14,764 bases of DNA from Verrucomicrobiota bacterium (GCA_021160185.1 JAGHDA010000187.1:1-14764); one strand, 5' to 3'; counted from the stretch's first letter, positions 1-6,444 are shown. Translations and numbers: made by a program. The notes: generated from the letters alone by a model not told the origin.

Positions 1-921
1 CGCGCCACCTATCTGAAAAATCGCCATAAACTGGCCACCCAGGTCGGCACCCAACGGCATGCCTACCAGAATTTCAATCGCGTTCGGGAGTGGATCCTGG
101 ACGGCGTGGTGGGCGCGCTCGAGCGCGTGAGCGCATGGGGCAATCGCCGGATTCCCAAGCCGGGCTATCTGCCGGCCAAGGGCGAGCCGCCCCCTTATCT
201 CCATTACGATCTCTGGCTCGGGCCGTCTCCGTATCATCCTTACAACCCTGAATACTTCAGCGGCGGGCCGGGCGCGAACTGCCTGCATTGGAACATGTAC
301 TGGGACTTTGGGACCGGCCAGGTGGGCGACATGGGCAGCCACACCATGGATTTGGCTTGGAATGCCCTCGACGCGGATCTGCCTGTTTCCGCCGAGGCCA
401 AAGGCGACCCGTTCAACCCTGACGTGACGCCGGTCAAGTTCGAGGCTCATTTCGAGATCCCCGCCAACGCTTGGCGTCCGGCTGTCCTTGTTTCCTGGTA
501 TCAGGGGGGAGCCATGCCTGAGTCGCCTGCGCGGTTCATCGACCTGACCAAGATCGGCCACGGGGCTCTCTTCGAGGGCAACAAGGGTTATGTCATCGCC
601 GATTTCCGCAACCGCGCCCTCTATCCGATCAACGACCGCGCCGACATGACCTACTACAAGCGGCGCAGCAAGGAGGAGTTGATCCCGCCCATGGGCAGTT
701 TCCAGGGCCAATGGATCAACGCCTGCAAGACCGACCTGAAGACCTCCTGCAATTTCGATTACGCCGGCAAGATGATCGAGATGATGAATCTCGGGCTGGT
801 CGCCTATCGGGTGGGGAAGAAGCTCCAGTACGACGGCGCAGCGGGGCGCGTGACCAACATTCCCGAGGCCAACAAACTACTAGGTCGAAAGTATCGTCCC
901 GGTTGGACGCTCAACGGCTGA
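1..921 (+). CDS. Gfo/Idh/MocA-family oxidoreductase, C-terminal part (5' truncated by window)
   Basis: The frame is open from base 1, so the start lies upstream of the window. The GTG at 106 is an internal valine in VVGALERV, not a start. The visible 306 residues begin near the end of the Rossmann domain (GTQRHAYQN, about residues 16-24, typical of the family). They continue through the C-terminal alpha/beta domain, with LWLGPSPYHPYNPEYF and then WDFGTGQVGDMGSHTMD. His114 of this fragment, in GDMGSH, sits where the family usually has its catalytic or metal-side histidine. The NAD(P)-binding GxGxxG motif is not visible. Members of this subgroup in Planctomycetes and Verrucomicrobia are often Tat-exported and act on sugars or sugar derivatives; the substrate cannot be read here. 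The gene converges on tsaB with 37 bases between the stop codons and is followed by a strong terminator. Family is confident, substrate unknown. Confidence 0.9.
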   Translation, partial: RATYLKNRHKLATQVGTQRHAYQNFNRVREWILDGVVGALERVSAWGNRRIPKPGYLPAKGEPPPYLHYDLWLGPSPYHPYNPEYFSGGPGANCLHWNMYWDFGTGQVGDMGSHTMDLAWNALDADLPVSAEAKGDPFNPDVTPVKFEAHFEIPANAWRPAVLVSWYQGGAMPESPARFIDLTKIGHGALFEGNKGYVIADFRNRALYPINDRADMTYYKRRSKEELIPPMGSFQGQWINACKTDLKTSCNFDYAGKMIEMMNLGLVAYRVGKKLQYDGAAGRVTNIPEANKLLGRKYRPGWTLNG

Positions 922-958
922 GCCGGAGGCGCGCCGCGCGCGCCGGCGGGGAGCCGCT

Positions 959-1618
959 TTAGTCCGAACAGCCTCCTCCCGCTCGGCGCGGAGGAGGCGC
1001 TTTTTTGAAGGCCGTCTGCCGGAGGTAAACCGGCTGGAGGCTTTCGGGCGGAGCGGGACGCGGATGAGCCGCCGCCAGGGCGGCCGTTGTGGAAGCGAGG
1101 GGATAAACATCCAGCGCTCCGGGGAAGAAGCGCGAAGCGCCCGGGCCGGCAAGCGCGGTTCCAGAAGGGCGGCTTTCCGCTTCGGCTTTGCTCAGCAGCC
1201 GCAGCGGGGCAAGGGTTTCGGTCTTCCCGCCCGCGATTCTGAAGTCGGCCGCGTAGAACTCTCGGCGTTGGGCGTCAATGACAATCCGGACCCGGCCTTC
1301 GAACCCTTGGTCAGCGAGCCGGCGGACCAGCGCCTCCACGGTGGAAACCGGGATGATCGCCGCGCCCCGGGCCAGGCTCCAACCCTGCGCGACGGCGAGC
1401 GCGGCGCGAATGCCAGTGTAGCTGCCCGGCCCCAAGCCGACCGCCACGGCGTCGATTTGGTCCGGGGCAAGCCCCGCCGCGCTCAAGGCTTCCTGGATGA
1501 GGGCGAAGGGATCCTTCTTGCGGTTGGGAGATTCGGTCGCCTCCGCTGCGCGTCCCGAGGGGTCTTGCGCGGCGGCGCTGCGCCGTTCGGAGGAGAATTC
1601 AAGAGCTAAAATCCTCAT
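959..1618 (-). CDS. tsaB: tRNA N6-threonylcarbamoyladenosine (t6A) biosynthesis protein TsaB
   Basis: This 219-residue protein is the structural partner of TsaD in the complex that makes t6A37 on ANN-decoding tRNAs; TsaB has the same actin-like ASKHA fold but is not itself the catalytic subunit. The N-terminus MRILALEFSS matches the family's ILAIDTS-type opening strand, and GLGPGSYTGIR (residues 61-71) is the family signature. The ATG at 1618 is chosen because it opens this strand; the same frame stays open upstream, but only as antiparallel noise over tsaE and thiL. There is no Shine-Dalgarno, and the start overlaps the end of tsaE by 20 bases, which suggests translational coupling. The last residues (KKAPPPRRAGGGCSD) are a Pro/Gly-rich tail encoded by the terminator hairpin of the convergent gene. 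Length is close to the usual 220-230 residues. Confidence 0.93.
   Translation of the reverse strand: MRILALEFSSERRSAAAQDPSGRAAEATESPNRKKDPFALIQEALSAAGLAPDQIDAVAVGLGPGSYTGIRAALAVAQGWSLARGAAIIPVSTVEALVRRLADQGFEGRVRIVIDAQRREFYAADFRIAGGKTETLAPLRLLSKAEAESRPSGTALAGPGASRFFPGALDVYPLASTTAALAAAHPRPAPPESLQPVYLRQTAFKKAPPPRRAGGGCSD
971..1006 (+). terminator. Intrinsic terminator of the oxidoreductase gene, embedded in the 3' end of tsaB
   Basis: A perfect 9-bp GC-rich stem (GCCTCCTCC at 971-979, GGAGGAGGC at 990-998) encloses a 10-base loop. It is followed by GC and six Ts at 1001-1006. The T-tract is on the plus strand, so it serves the oxidoreductase transcript. On the minus strand the hairpin is not followed by Ts. 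A second GC hairpin (GGCGCGC 928-934, GCGCGCC 938-944) lies just after the oxidoreductase stop but has no T-tract. Confidence 0.75.
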
Positions 1619-2060
1619 AGCGTATGATTCGTTTCGTCGGCGAGGGCGACTCGATGAGGGTCCATCGAAGCAGCGGCGGCCGGAGGGCCGGCGGCGGGCC
1701 TTCCGGAGGCGGGGCCGCGCCGAACCAGCGCTCCGCCCATTCCACCGCCGTGATTCCTTCCGGGGCGAGAAGACACTCCGCGAGACCCGCCGCTTCGACG
1801 GCCTCGGGGCCTTCAAGCCGGTACAAGTCCAGGTGGATGACCGGGAGGCGGCCGCCGCGGTATTCATGCGCCAGCGTGAACGTCGGCGAATGCGCCAGTC
1901 CTTGGAAGCCGGCGCCTTGGGCAAGCCCGCGGACCAGAACGGTTTTGCCCGAGCCGAGTTCGCCGACCAGGGCGACCACCGCTCCCCGAGGCAATTCCGC
2001 GCCCCATCGGCGGCCCACGGCGAGGGTTTCCTCAGGACTGTGTGAGATGATCGTATCCAT
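1599..2060 (-). CDS. tsaE: tRNA t6A biosynthesis ATPase TsaE
   Basis: A 153-residue P-loop ATPase that supports the TsaB-TsaD complex in t6A synthesis. It shows Walker A GELGSGKT (residues 33-40), the SPTFTL switch region (58-63), HLDLYR (76-81, with the Walker B-like Asp78), and VEWAER (106-111), in family order. A Pro-rich stretch (APPPEGPPPALRPP, about 115-128) precedes the last strand and is a small lineage-specific insertion. The ATG at 2060 lies within the last 29 bases of thiL, and the gene's own stop lies 20 bases inside tsaB. Three genes are therefore stitched together by overlaps, as expected for one co-translated message. tsaD and tsaC are not in this window. Confidence 0.95.
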   Translation of the reverse strand: MDTIISHSPEETLAVGRRWGAELPRGAVVALVGELGSGKTVLVRGLAQGAGFQGLAHSPTFTLAHEYRGGRLPVIHLDLYRLEGPEAVEAAGLAECLLAPEGITAVEWAERWFGAAPPPEGPPPALRPPLLRWTLIESPSPTKRIIRYEDFSS

Positions 2061-2970
2061 TCAGCTCCATCCGCCTCACACTCTTGCGCTCTCGGATCGT
2101 CATGCCGCCGCCAGAAGTGATCTTCCCTATGCAGGAGAGGCGCGTCTCCGGAAAGGCTTCCTTCCATGCGTCCAGGAGCGGCACGGCGTCTTTGGAGGCG
2201 ACGGCGAAGAGCAGTTCGTAGTCTTCTCCGTCGGTGAGGGCGGCTTCCAGGGGCCGTTTGCGAGTCGCCCCGGAGCGAAAGCGGACCTTGGCCGCGCGGC
2301 TGAGGGGAAGGGCCTCGGCAAACAATTCGGCCCCGACGCCGGAGGCGCGCAGGAGCCGGGGCAGATCTGAAGCCAGCCCGTCGCTTAGGTCCATCATCGC
2401 GTGGAGGGCGAAGCGGTTGGTCAGCCATCGCGCCTCGCGCACGCGCGGTTCGAAGGTCAGATGCTTGCCCGCGATGGAGCCGCCCAGCTCGCCCGTTACG
2501 AAAAGGGCGTCGCCCGGCCGCGCGCCCCGGCGGAGGACGCATCGCTCTTTCTCTACAAACCCAAGCGCCGCCACCGAGAGAAACAGCCGTCCGGCTCCGG
2601 CGACTGTCTCGCCGCCGGCGACGGCCACTTCGTATTCGCGGGCCAGGGCGTAGAGGCCGCGGTAAAGGGCCTCGAGCCGCGCCGTGTCGGGAGGGCTAGG
2701 AAGCCCCAGCGTGACGAGCGCCGCCGAAGGCGTCCCGCCCATCGCAGCAATGTCGCTCAGGCACCGCGCCAAGGCCTTGCGCCCCACCAGCCCCGGATCG
2801 GCGTCAGGCTCGAAGTGAACGCCTTCAACCACGGCGTCGGTCTTGAACAGTTCCCACAGGCCCGGCGCGTCGCAGTCCAACACCGCGCAATCGTCTCCGG
2901 GCCCCAGCCGCAAGCGCTTGTTTGCGGGGGCGCCGGCTGTCAATCGTTGGATCAGTTCGTCTTCTTTCAT
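2032..2970 (-). CDS. thiL: Thiamine-monophosphate kinase ThiL
   Basis: This 312-residue protein phosphorylates thiamine monophosphate to thiamine diphosphate with ATP, the last step of cofactor synthesis, in the cytoplasm. Motifs appear in family order: LGPGDDCAVL (22-31, metal-binding Asp26/Asp27), KTDAVVEGVHF (43-53), LSDIAAMGG (71-79), AVAGGETV (116-123), MMDLSDGLASDL (192-203), and DGEDYELLF near residue 250. The usual GGDT box reads GGET here, a conservative Asp-to-Glu change. The ATG at 2970 follows the CPBP gene stop by ten bases and has no clear Shine-Dalgarno. The length matches the family. Its place upstream of tsaE and tsaB is a common genomic neighbourhood and implies shared transcription rather than shared function. 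Confidence 0.95.
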   Translation of the reverse strand: MKEDELIQRLTAGAPANKRLRLGPGDDCAVLDCDAPGLWELFKTDAVVEGVHFEPDADPGLVGRKALARCLSDIAAMGGTPSAALVTLGLPSPPDTARLEALYRGLYALAREYEVAVAGGETVAGAGRLFLSVAALGFVEKERCVLRRGARPGDALFVTGELGGSIAGKHLTFEPRVREARWLTNRFALHAMMDLSDGLASDLPRLLRASGVGAELFAEALPLSRAAKVRFRSGATRKRPLEAALTDGEDYELLFAVASKDAVPLLDAWKEAFPETRLSCIGKITSGGGMTIRERKSVRRMELNGYDHLTQS

Positions 2971-2980
2971 CGGCGGCGCG

Positions 2981-3781
2981 TCAGGATCCCGAGGCGGCCT
3001 GCAAGGCCATCGTGAAGTTAAACAGATTGAAGAGGGCGTGCGCGGCGATGCAAGGCCAGAGATTGCGAAACCGCTCGAACGCCAGGGCCTGGATAACGCC
3101 GAACACGGTCAGGGGCAGAAAGGTCAGCGTGTTCGAATGGGAAAGCGCGAACAGGATGGCTGAGCCCCAGAGCGCTTTTTGCGGATGGCCCGCGTCGCGC
3201 AGGCCGGCGTAGAGCACGCCCCGAAAGAGCAGCTCTTCCATCACCGGGGCGGCGAGGACGGCCATGAACCCGATGGCGATCTTGGCGCTCAGCGAAGGGG
3301 CCGTCTGGACGATTTGGATGGCTTCCTGGACGTGAACCGGCACTGAGAGGCTTTCCAGCGTCGTCCGAACAAGCAACATCAGGGGAATGTTGACGCCGAT
3401 CAGAAACACGCCCAGCAAGCAGCCCAGGAGCGTGGTCCGCCCGAATCGGCGGCGCCAGTCGCCGAAGGCTTGGGACCAGCTCAGCCTTGCGCTTCGCAGG
3501 GCCCGGAAGATGCCTCCCAACACCAGGAGATGAAACGCCAGCGTCCCGCTCAGCGTGCCCAGCGTGCCCGAAGCGGCCTTGTTTTCGGCTTTGAAGAAGG
3601 TTTCCACGCCCAGCCGGAGCAGGCTTGCCAGAGCGATGGAAAGGAACAGCCATCCCAGGAAGGAGATGAGCGGTTCCGGAGGCCAGAGAGGAAGCTGTTC
3701 GCGCCGCGCGGCTTCCGCGCGCTCTCCTGGAGAGGGCGCGTTTTCAGGCGGCAGGAATTGGAAGGCGGGCTTTTCAGCCAT
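2981..3781 (-). CDS. CPBP-family intramembrane metalloprotease (CAAX protease / Abi type)
   Basis: A 266-residue multi-pass membrane protein. A proline/charge-rich cytosolic-looking N-tail (1-37) precedes about six to eight hydrophobic segments starting near LISFLGWLFLSIALASLL. Three family motifs are present: EELLFRG (Glu182/Glu183, Arg187), FALSHS with His215, and AAHALFN with His248. In the Rce1/CPBP family the glutamates and histidines form the catalytic site within the membrane. Bacterial members have varied roles (bacteriocin self-immunity, protein processing, membrane homeostasis), and nothing here selects one. It is the first gene of the CPBP-thiL-tsaE-tsaB run. The ATG at 3781 lacks a Shine-Dalgarno; a 40-codon frame ending eight bases inside the gene could couple its translation. 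Family is confident, substrate unknown. Confidence 0.9.
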   Translation of the reverse strand: MAEKPAFQFLPPENAPSPGERAEAARREQLPLWPPEPLISFLGWLFLSIALASLLRLGVETFFKAENKAASGTLGTLSGTLAFHLLVLGGIFRALRSARLSWSQAFGDWRRRFGRTTLLGCLLGVFLIGVNIPLMLLVRTTLESLSVPVHVQEAIQIVQTAPSLSAKIAIGFMAVLAAPVMEELLFRGVLYAGLRDAGHPQKALWGSAILFALSHSNTLTFLPLTVFGVIQALAFERFRNLWPCIAAHALFNLFNFTMALQAASGS

Positions 3782-3894
3782 ACCGATGAAGAAGGCGGGG
3801 GAAAACAGGAGCGCGGCCGCCGCGGAGAGCCGCGCCGGCGAAGTCAGCCGTTGTCTGAGGGGCGACGGGAGCGGCCTTGCCTCGCATGAGCGGC

Positions 3895-3923
3895 ATCTTG
3901 GGCGAGCGTCCCCGGTTTGTCAA
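3895..3923 (-). promoter_or_regulatory. Candidate sigma70-type promoter of the CPBP-thiL-tsaE-tsaB operon
   Basis: On the minus strand a perfect -35 box TTGACA (3918-3923) is followed after 17 bases by CAAGAT (3895-3900), which matches TATAAT at only three positions. Transcription would begin near 3888, giving a leader of about 107 bases before the CPBP start. It lies in the 204-base gap between the regulator's stop and the CPBP start, the only non-coding room upstream of the operon. The -10 box is weak, so this is tentative. I saw no convincing terminator for the regulator in this gap. Confidence 0.4.
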
Positions 3924-3985
3924 AGCGCCCGGCGTCGATTGCAAACATTTCGGGCCTTCGCCTCCGTGATCGGGGCGTCTTGAAG

Positions 3986-5182
3986 TCAGAGCCTGCCTTG
4001 AGCGCGGAAGTGCGCGGGGGTGGCCCCGGTTTTCCGCTTGAACACGGCGTGGAAGTATTCGGTGTGCCTGAAGCCGCATTTCTCGGCGATCGCGCCCAGA
4101 GTGAGATTGGTGTGAAGGAGAAGGGATTTGGCGCGCTCCAGGCGGACGCGCAGCAGCTCGGCCTTGGGCGTATGCCCCACATAGGTCCGGAAACGGCGTT
4201 CCAGAAGCCGGCGGGAGAATCCCGCCTTGCGGGCGACTTCCTCAACGGAAATGTCCTCTGCGGCGCGCTCCCGGATGAACCGAAGCGCGGCGGCCACCTG
4301 GGGGTCGTCCACGGCCAACACGTCGGTGGAGCGCCGCTCAACCACGCGAATCGGCGGAATGAGCAAGCGGCGTTCGGGCGCTTTGGCGCCCGTCATCATC
4401 TTGTCCAAGAGGACGGCGGCTTCATAGCCGGTTCGGAGAGTGTCGGGCTCGATGCTGCTCAACGGCGGGGAGGAAAGCTCGCAGAGGATCCGGTCGTTGT
4501 CCACCCCGAGCACAGCCACCTGGTCCGGCACGGCCAGATTGAGGCGGCGGCAGGCGTTGAGCACTTGCTGTCCGCGAATGTCGTTGCAGGCCAGCAGGCC
4601 GATCGGCTTGGGCGTCCGCAGCAGCCATTGCTCCAAATCCGGTTCGTAGACCAACCCCTGCTGCTCGTACTCAAAAGTGCCGGAAGCTGTCTCCGAATCC
4701 GATTGGAAGACCGGGGAGGAAGAGCTGTAAATGTGGCAAGGAAGCCCTGCGGCCTTGGCTTCATGTTCCATGCAGCGGGAGCGCGTGTCCGAATAATCCG
4801 CTCCGGCGAAGCCGCAGAAGGCCACTTGTTTGAAGCCGCGGCGAAGGAACAGTTCCATGGCCGCGCGCACAATGGCGGCGTTGTCGGCGTCCACCACCGG
4901 CAGCCCCAGATCGGGCAGCAGGCCGCGCACATCCACGGCCGGCAGGCCCTTGCGACGGATGGCCTCGGCCATGCGGCGATTCTCCACCCGAGCGATAATT
5001 CCGTCCCCTTGCCATTCTCCCAGCCATTCGGGCAGGTCGCCCAGGCGGCATTCCTGGTAGAAAATCGACCAGTTGCCGTGAATGCGGATGTAGCGCGCGA
5101 TGCCCTGCAGCAAGCCCCGCCCGTAGGCTCGGGAAGACTCGATCAGCAACGCGACCCGCTTCAATGTTCTCCGACTGCCCAT
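3986..5182 (-). CDS. XylR-like transcriptional regulator: LacI-type sugar receptor domain + AraC-type HTH
   Basis: A 398-residue one-component regulator. Residues about 8-285 form a periplasmic-binding-protein-like receptor domain, opening with KRVALLIESSRAYGRGLL, typical of the XylR subgroup common in Verrucomicrobia and Planctomycetes. Residues about 292-396 form an AraC-type double helix-turn-helix (ISVEEVARKAGFSRRLLERRF and LGAIAEKCGFRHTEYFHAVFKRKTG). The ATG at 5182 is chosen over the TTG at 5284 because the family motif begins a few residues after it, and because a plausible promoter (5246-5274) lies between the two. No Shine-Dalgarno is evident. The gene diverges from the prepilin gene, so it may control the prepilin-glycosidase-lipoprotein run as well as itself. 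E. coli XylR senses D-xylose; the ligand here cannot be inferred beyond 'probably a sugar'. Confidence 0.92.
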   Translation of the reverse strand: MGSRRTLKRVALLIESSRAYGRGLLQGIARYIRIHGNWSIFYQECRLGDLPEWLGEWQGDGIIARVENRRMAEAIRRKGLPAVDVRGLLPDLGLPVVDADNAAIVRAAMELFLRRGFKQVAFCGFAGADYSDTRSRCMEHEAKAAGLPCHIYSSSSPVFQSDSETASGTFEYEQQGLVYEPDLEQWLLRTPKPIGLLACNDIRGQQVLNACRRLNLAVPDQVAVLGVDNDRILCELSSPPLSSIEPDTLRTGYEAAVLLDKMMTGAKAPERRLLIPPIRVVERRSTDVLAVDDPQVAAALRFIRERAAEDISVEEVARKAGFSRRLLERRFRTYVGHTPKAELLRVRLERAKSLLLHTNLTLGAIAEKCGFRHTEYFHAVFKRKTGATPAHFRAQGRL

Positions 5183-5234
5183 CGTTTTCTGCGCGCGGCA
5201 GGTTTTGCGCTTCGCCGGCTCATGAATCTGCGTT

Positions 5235-5262
5235 CGCAAAACCTTACTAAAAAGACGCAAAA
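5235..5262. repeat. Direct repeat CGCAAAA spaced by exactly 21 bp: candidate AraC-type operator
   Basis: CGCAAAA occurs at 5235-5241 and again at 5256-5262, start to start 21 bases, or two helical turns. Tandem half-sites about 21 bp apart are the classic geometry for AraC-family DNA-binding domains. One copy lies between the -35 and -10 boxes of the regulator's putative promoter and the other just downstream of the -10. That placement would suit autorepression. The repeat is short, so chance cannot be excluded. Confidence 0.4.
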
Positions 5263-5274
5263 ATTCAATGACAA
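5246..5274 (-). promoter_or_regulatory. Candidate sigma70-type promoter of the XylR-like regulator
   Basis: On the minus strand TTGTCA (5269-5274, five of six consensus bases) is followed after 17 bases by TTTAGT (5246-5251, four of six). Transcription would start near 5239, giving a 5' leader of about 55-60 bases to the ATG at 5182. The stretch is AT-rich compared with its surroundings. It also supports the shorter reading of the regulator, because the alternative TTG start would lie upstream of the -35. Confidence 0.5.
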
Positions 5275-5309
5275 TCCCGATCAAGAAAGGTAGAAACGAA
5301 CACGAAGCC

Positions 5310-5347
5310 GAAACATTTGGAAACCAGCGGAAACCAACGGAAGTTGG
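5310..5347. repeat. 10-bp-phased GAAAC repeats in the divergent intergenic region: candidate operator
   Basis: GAAAC occurs at 5310, 5320 and 5330, and a related GAAGT at 5340, exactly ten bases apart. Two copies are extended to the octamer GGAAACCA (5319-5326 and 5329-5336). The last unit also forms a small inverted repeat, CCAAC (5334-5338) and GTTGG (5343-5347), around GGAA. An additional GAAAC lies off phase at 5293. The array sits upstream of the prepilin gene and about 36 bases upstream of the regulator's -35. It could be a binding site for the regulator or another LacI/AraC-type factor. Confidence 0.4.
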
Positions 5348-5396
5348 ACTTTCGTAAAGAGATAACTAAGGCCTAATTTAGAGAAGCCCAAAGTCC
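5346..5396 (+). promoter_or_regulatory. Inverted repeat in the leader just upstream of the prepilin ribosome binding site
   Basis: GGACTTT at 5346-5352 is the exact reverse complement of AAAGTCC at 5390-5396, separated by 37 bases. The downstream arm ends four bases before AGGAGG. If the transcript begins upstream of 5346, the two arms could pair and place a structure next to the ribosome binding site. The enclosed AT-rich stretch (TAAAGAGATAAC and CCTAATTTAG) may instead contain the gene's -10 region; I could not settle on a convincing -35/-10 pair. Confidence 0.25.
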
Positions 5397-5400
5397 GGAA

Positions 5401-5406
5401 AGGAGG
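5401..5406 (+). promoter_or_regulatory. Consensus Shine-Dalgarno AGGAGG of the prepilin-like gene
   Basis: AGGAGG is seven bases before the ATG at 5414. It is the only perfect ribosome binding site in the window and stands out because most other genes here have weak or no Shine-Dalgarno. It fixes the start and suggests high expression. Confidence 0.8.
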
Positions 5407-5413
5407 ATCCAGA

Positions 5414-6283
5414 ATGAAAATTCGTTGCGGAAAGACTCCGTTCGCGAGCCAAAGTCTGCCAAGGAAGACCGCGGCAGGCTTTACGCTGATCGAGTTGTTG
5501 GTGGTGATCGCCATCATAGCGATCCTGGCCGGCATGCTGCTTCCGGCTCTTTCCAGGGCTAAGCTCAAAGCCACCGGGGCGGCGTGCATGGGCAATGTGC
5601 GGCAGCTCACGCTCGGGTGGATGATGTACGCCGACGACAATGGCGGCCGCTTGCTTTATACCTCGGAAAACGGCATGCCCCAGCTCTATGCCGGGGGATT
5701 CTGGATCGGACCCAAACCCGGTCCGAATATCCCTACAGGCACGCCGATGGACGAGGCGGTCCGCCGCGTGGAGCAGGGGATCAAGGACTCTCCGCTCTAC
5801 GCCTATGTGCCGGCGCCCGGCTCCTATCATTGTCCCGGAGATCTGCGGAGCAAGCGCTTGCTGCCGGGCAGGGGCTGGGCCTGGGACAGCTACTCGAAGA
5901 CGGACGGGATGAACGGAGGCATCTGGCGCGGCGTGTCGCCCTACAAAAAAATGTCGAGTATCGACTCGGCCTCGATGGCGACGGTGTTTTTGGAGGAGGC
6001 TGACTCGCGCGGTTACAACCACGGGACGTGGGCGTTGGACGTCAATCCGCTAGGATGGGTGGATCCGTTTGCTATCTTCCATGGGGATGCGAGCACGGTG
6101 GGGTTTGCGGACGGGCATGTGGTGCTGCACCGGTGGGTGGAGCAGACGACGATCGAGGCGGCCCGCAAGTCCGCCGCCGGCCAGGACAGCTTCTACTGGA
6201 AAGGCGGCAATCTGCGGGAAAATCCGGATTTCCGCTGGATTTATGAGCGCTATCGCCACTTGCATTACAAGCCGCTGGACTGA
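5414..6283 (+). CDS. Prepilin-type N-terminal cleavage/methylation protein with H-X9-DG domain
   Basis: A 289-residue pseudopilin-like protein. A basic leader ends at Gly22, and FTLIELLVVIAIIAILAGMLL (from residue 23) is a type IV prepilin/pseudopilin N-terminus. Cleavage would fall between Gly22 and Phe23, and Glu27 is the conserved fifth residue of the mature form. The following CMGNVRQLTLGWMMYADDN region and the late HGDASTVGFADGH (His, nine residues, Asp-Gly) define the H-X9-DG family, expanded to many copies in Verrucomicrobia, Lentisphaerae and Planctomycetes. These proteins are presumed to be displayed or secreted by a type II secretion-like system; individual functions are not known. 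It diverges from the XylR-like regulator and precedes the exported glycosidase by 167 bases, so co-regulation is plausible. No secretion machinery is in this window. Confidence 0.92.
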   Translation: MKIRCGKTPFASQSLPRKTAAGFTLIELLVVIAIIAILAGMLLPALSRAKLKATGAACMGNVRQLTLGWMMYADDNGGRLLYTSENGMPQLYAGGFWIGPKPGPNIPTGTPMDEAVRRVEQGIKDSPLYAYVPAPGSYHCPGDLRSKRLLPGRGWAWDSYSKTDGMNGGIWRGVSPYKKMSSIDSASMATVFLEEADSRGYNHGTWALDVNPLGWVDPFAIFHGDASTVGFADGHVVLHRWVEQTTIEAARKSAAGQDSFYWKGGNLRENPDFRWIYERYRHLHYKPLD

Positions 6284-6291
6284 GGCTCGGG

Positions 6292-6303
6292 GGAGAGCTC
6301 TCC
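6292..6303. repeat. 12-bp perfect palindrome after the prepilin gene
   Basis: GGAGAGCTCTCC lies eight bases after the prepilin stop codon, flanked by G-runs. It has no loop and no T-tract, so it is a poor terminator. It could be a minor pause or processing structure or a protein-binding site. The rest of the 167-base gap up to 6450 holds no clear promoter or terminator, which leaves read-through into the glycosidase gene possible. Confidence 0.25.
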
Positions 6304-6436
6304 GGGGTTGAATCTGAACCGGGGATCGGCGCAAGATTGTAGGGCGCAGGGCATCCGTTTGGTTCAGCAGGCGGGGGTTTGACGCGCATTGCGGGCAAGC
6401 TGCTGGCGGGGAAGGCCCTTAGCGTTTTCGCGATTC

Positions 6437-6444
6437 AGGAAAGG
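6437..6444 (+). promoter_or_regulatory. Ribosome binding site deciding the glycosidase start
   Basis: AGGAAAGG ends six bases before the ATG at 6451. The frame is open further upstream to a TTG at 6379, which has no such site, and an internal ATG at 6553 has only weaker AAGG-like sequences. This favours 6451 as the start. Confidence 0.55.

Noticed and set aside
1619..2542. N-terminal extension of TsaB by about 300 residues in the same frame
   Set aside because: It would overlap nearly all of tsaE and much of thiL, has no TsaB-like content, and the conserved opening strand starts at the ATG at 1618.
3930..3985. Terminator after the regulator's stop (GCCCG/CGGGC arms)
   Set aside because: Five-base stem with a loop of about 19 bases and no U-tract.
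5161..5223. A 20-codon basic upstream frame overlapping the regulator's start codon out of frame
   Set aside because: No Shine-Dalgarno and too short to judge; it could be an upstream control frame, but nothing beyond its existence supports this.
5183..5284. Longer regulator starting at the TTG at 5284
   Set aside because: The extra 34 residues resemble nothing in the family, and a promoter-like element and repeats occupy this stretch.
3917..5293. A 458-codon open frame on the plus strand opposite the XylR-like regulator
   Set aside because: The minus strand reads a complete receptor plus helix-turn-helix protein with family motifs; the plus frame has none.
5344..5372. TTGGAC with TAAGGC 17 bases later as the prepilin promoter
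   Set aside because: Both boxes match the consensus poorly; the gene surely has a promoter nearby but this pair is not convincing.
6379..6407. TTGACG as a -35 box before the glycosidase gene
   Set aside because: No acceptable -10 box 16-18 bases downstream (the position reads GCTGGC).
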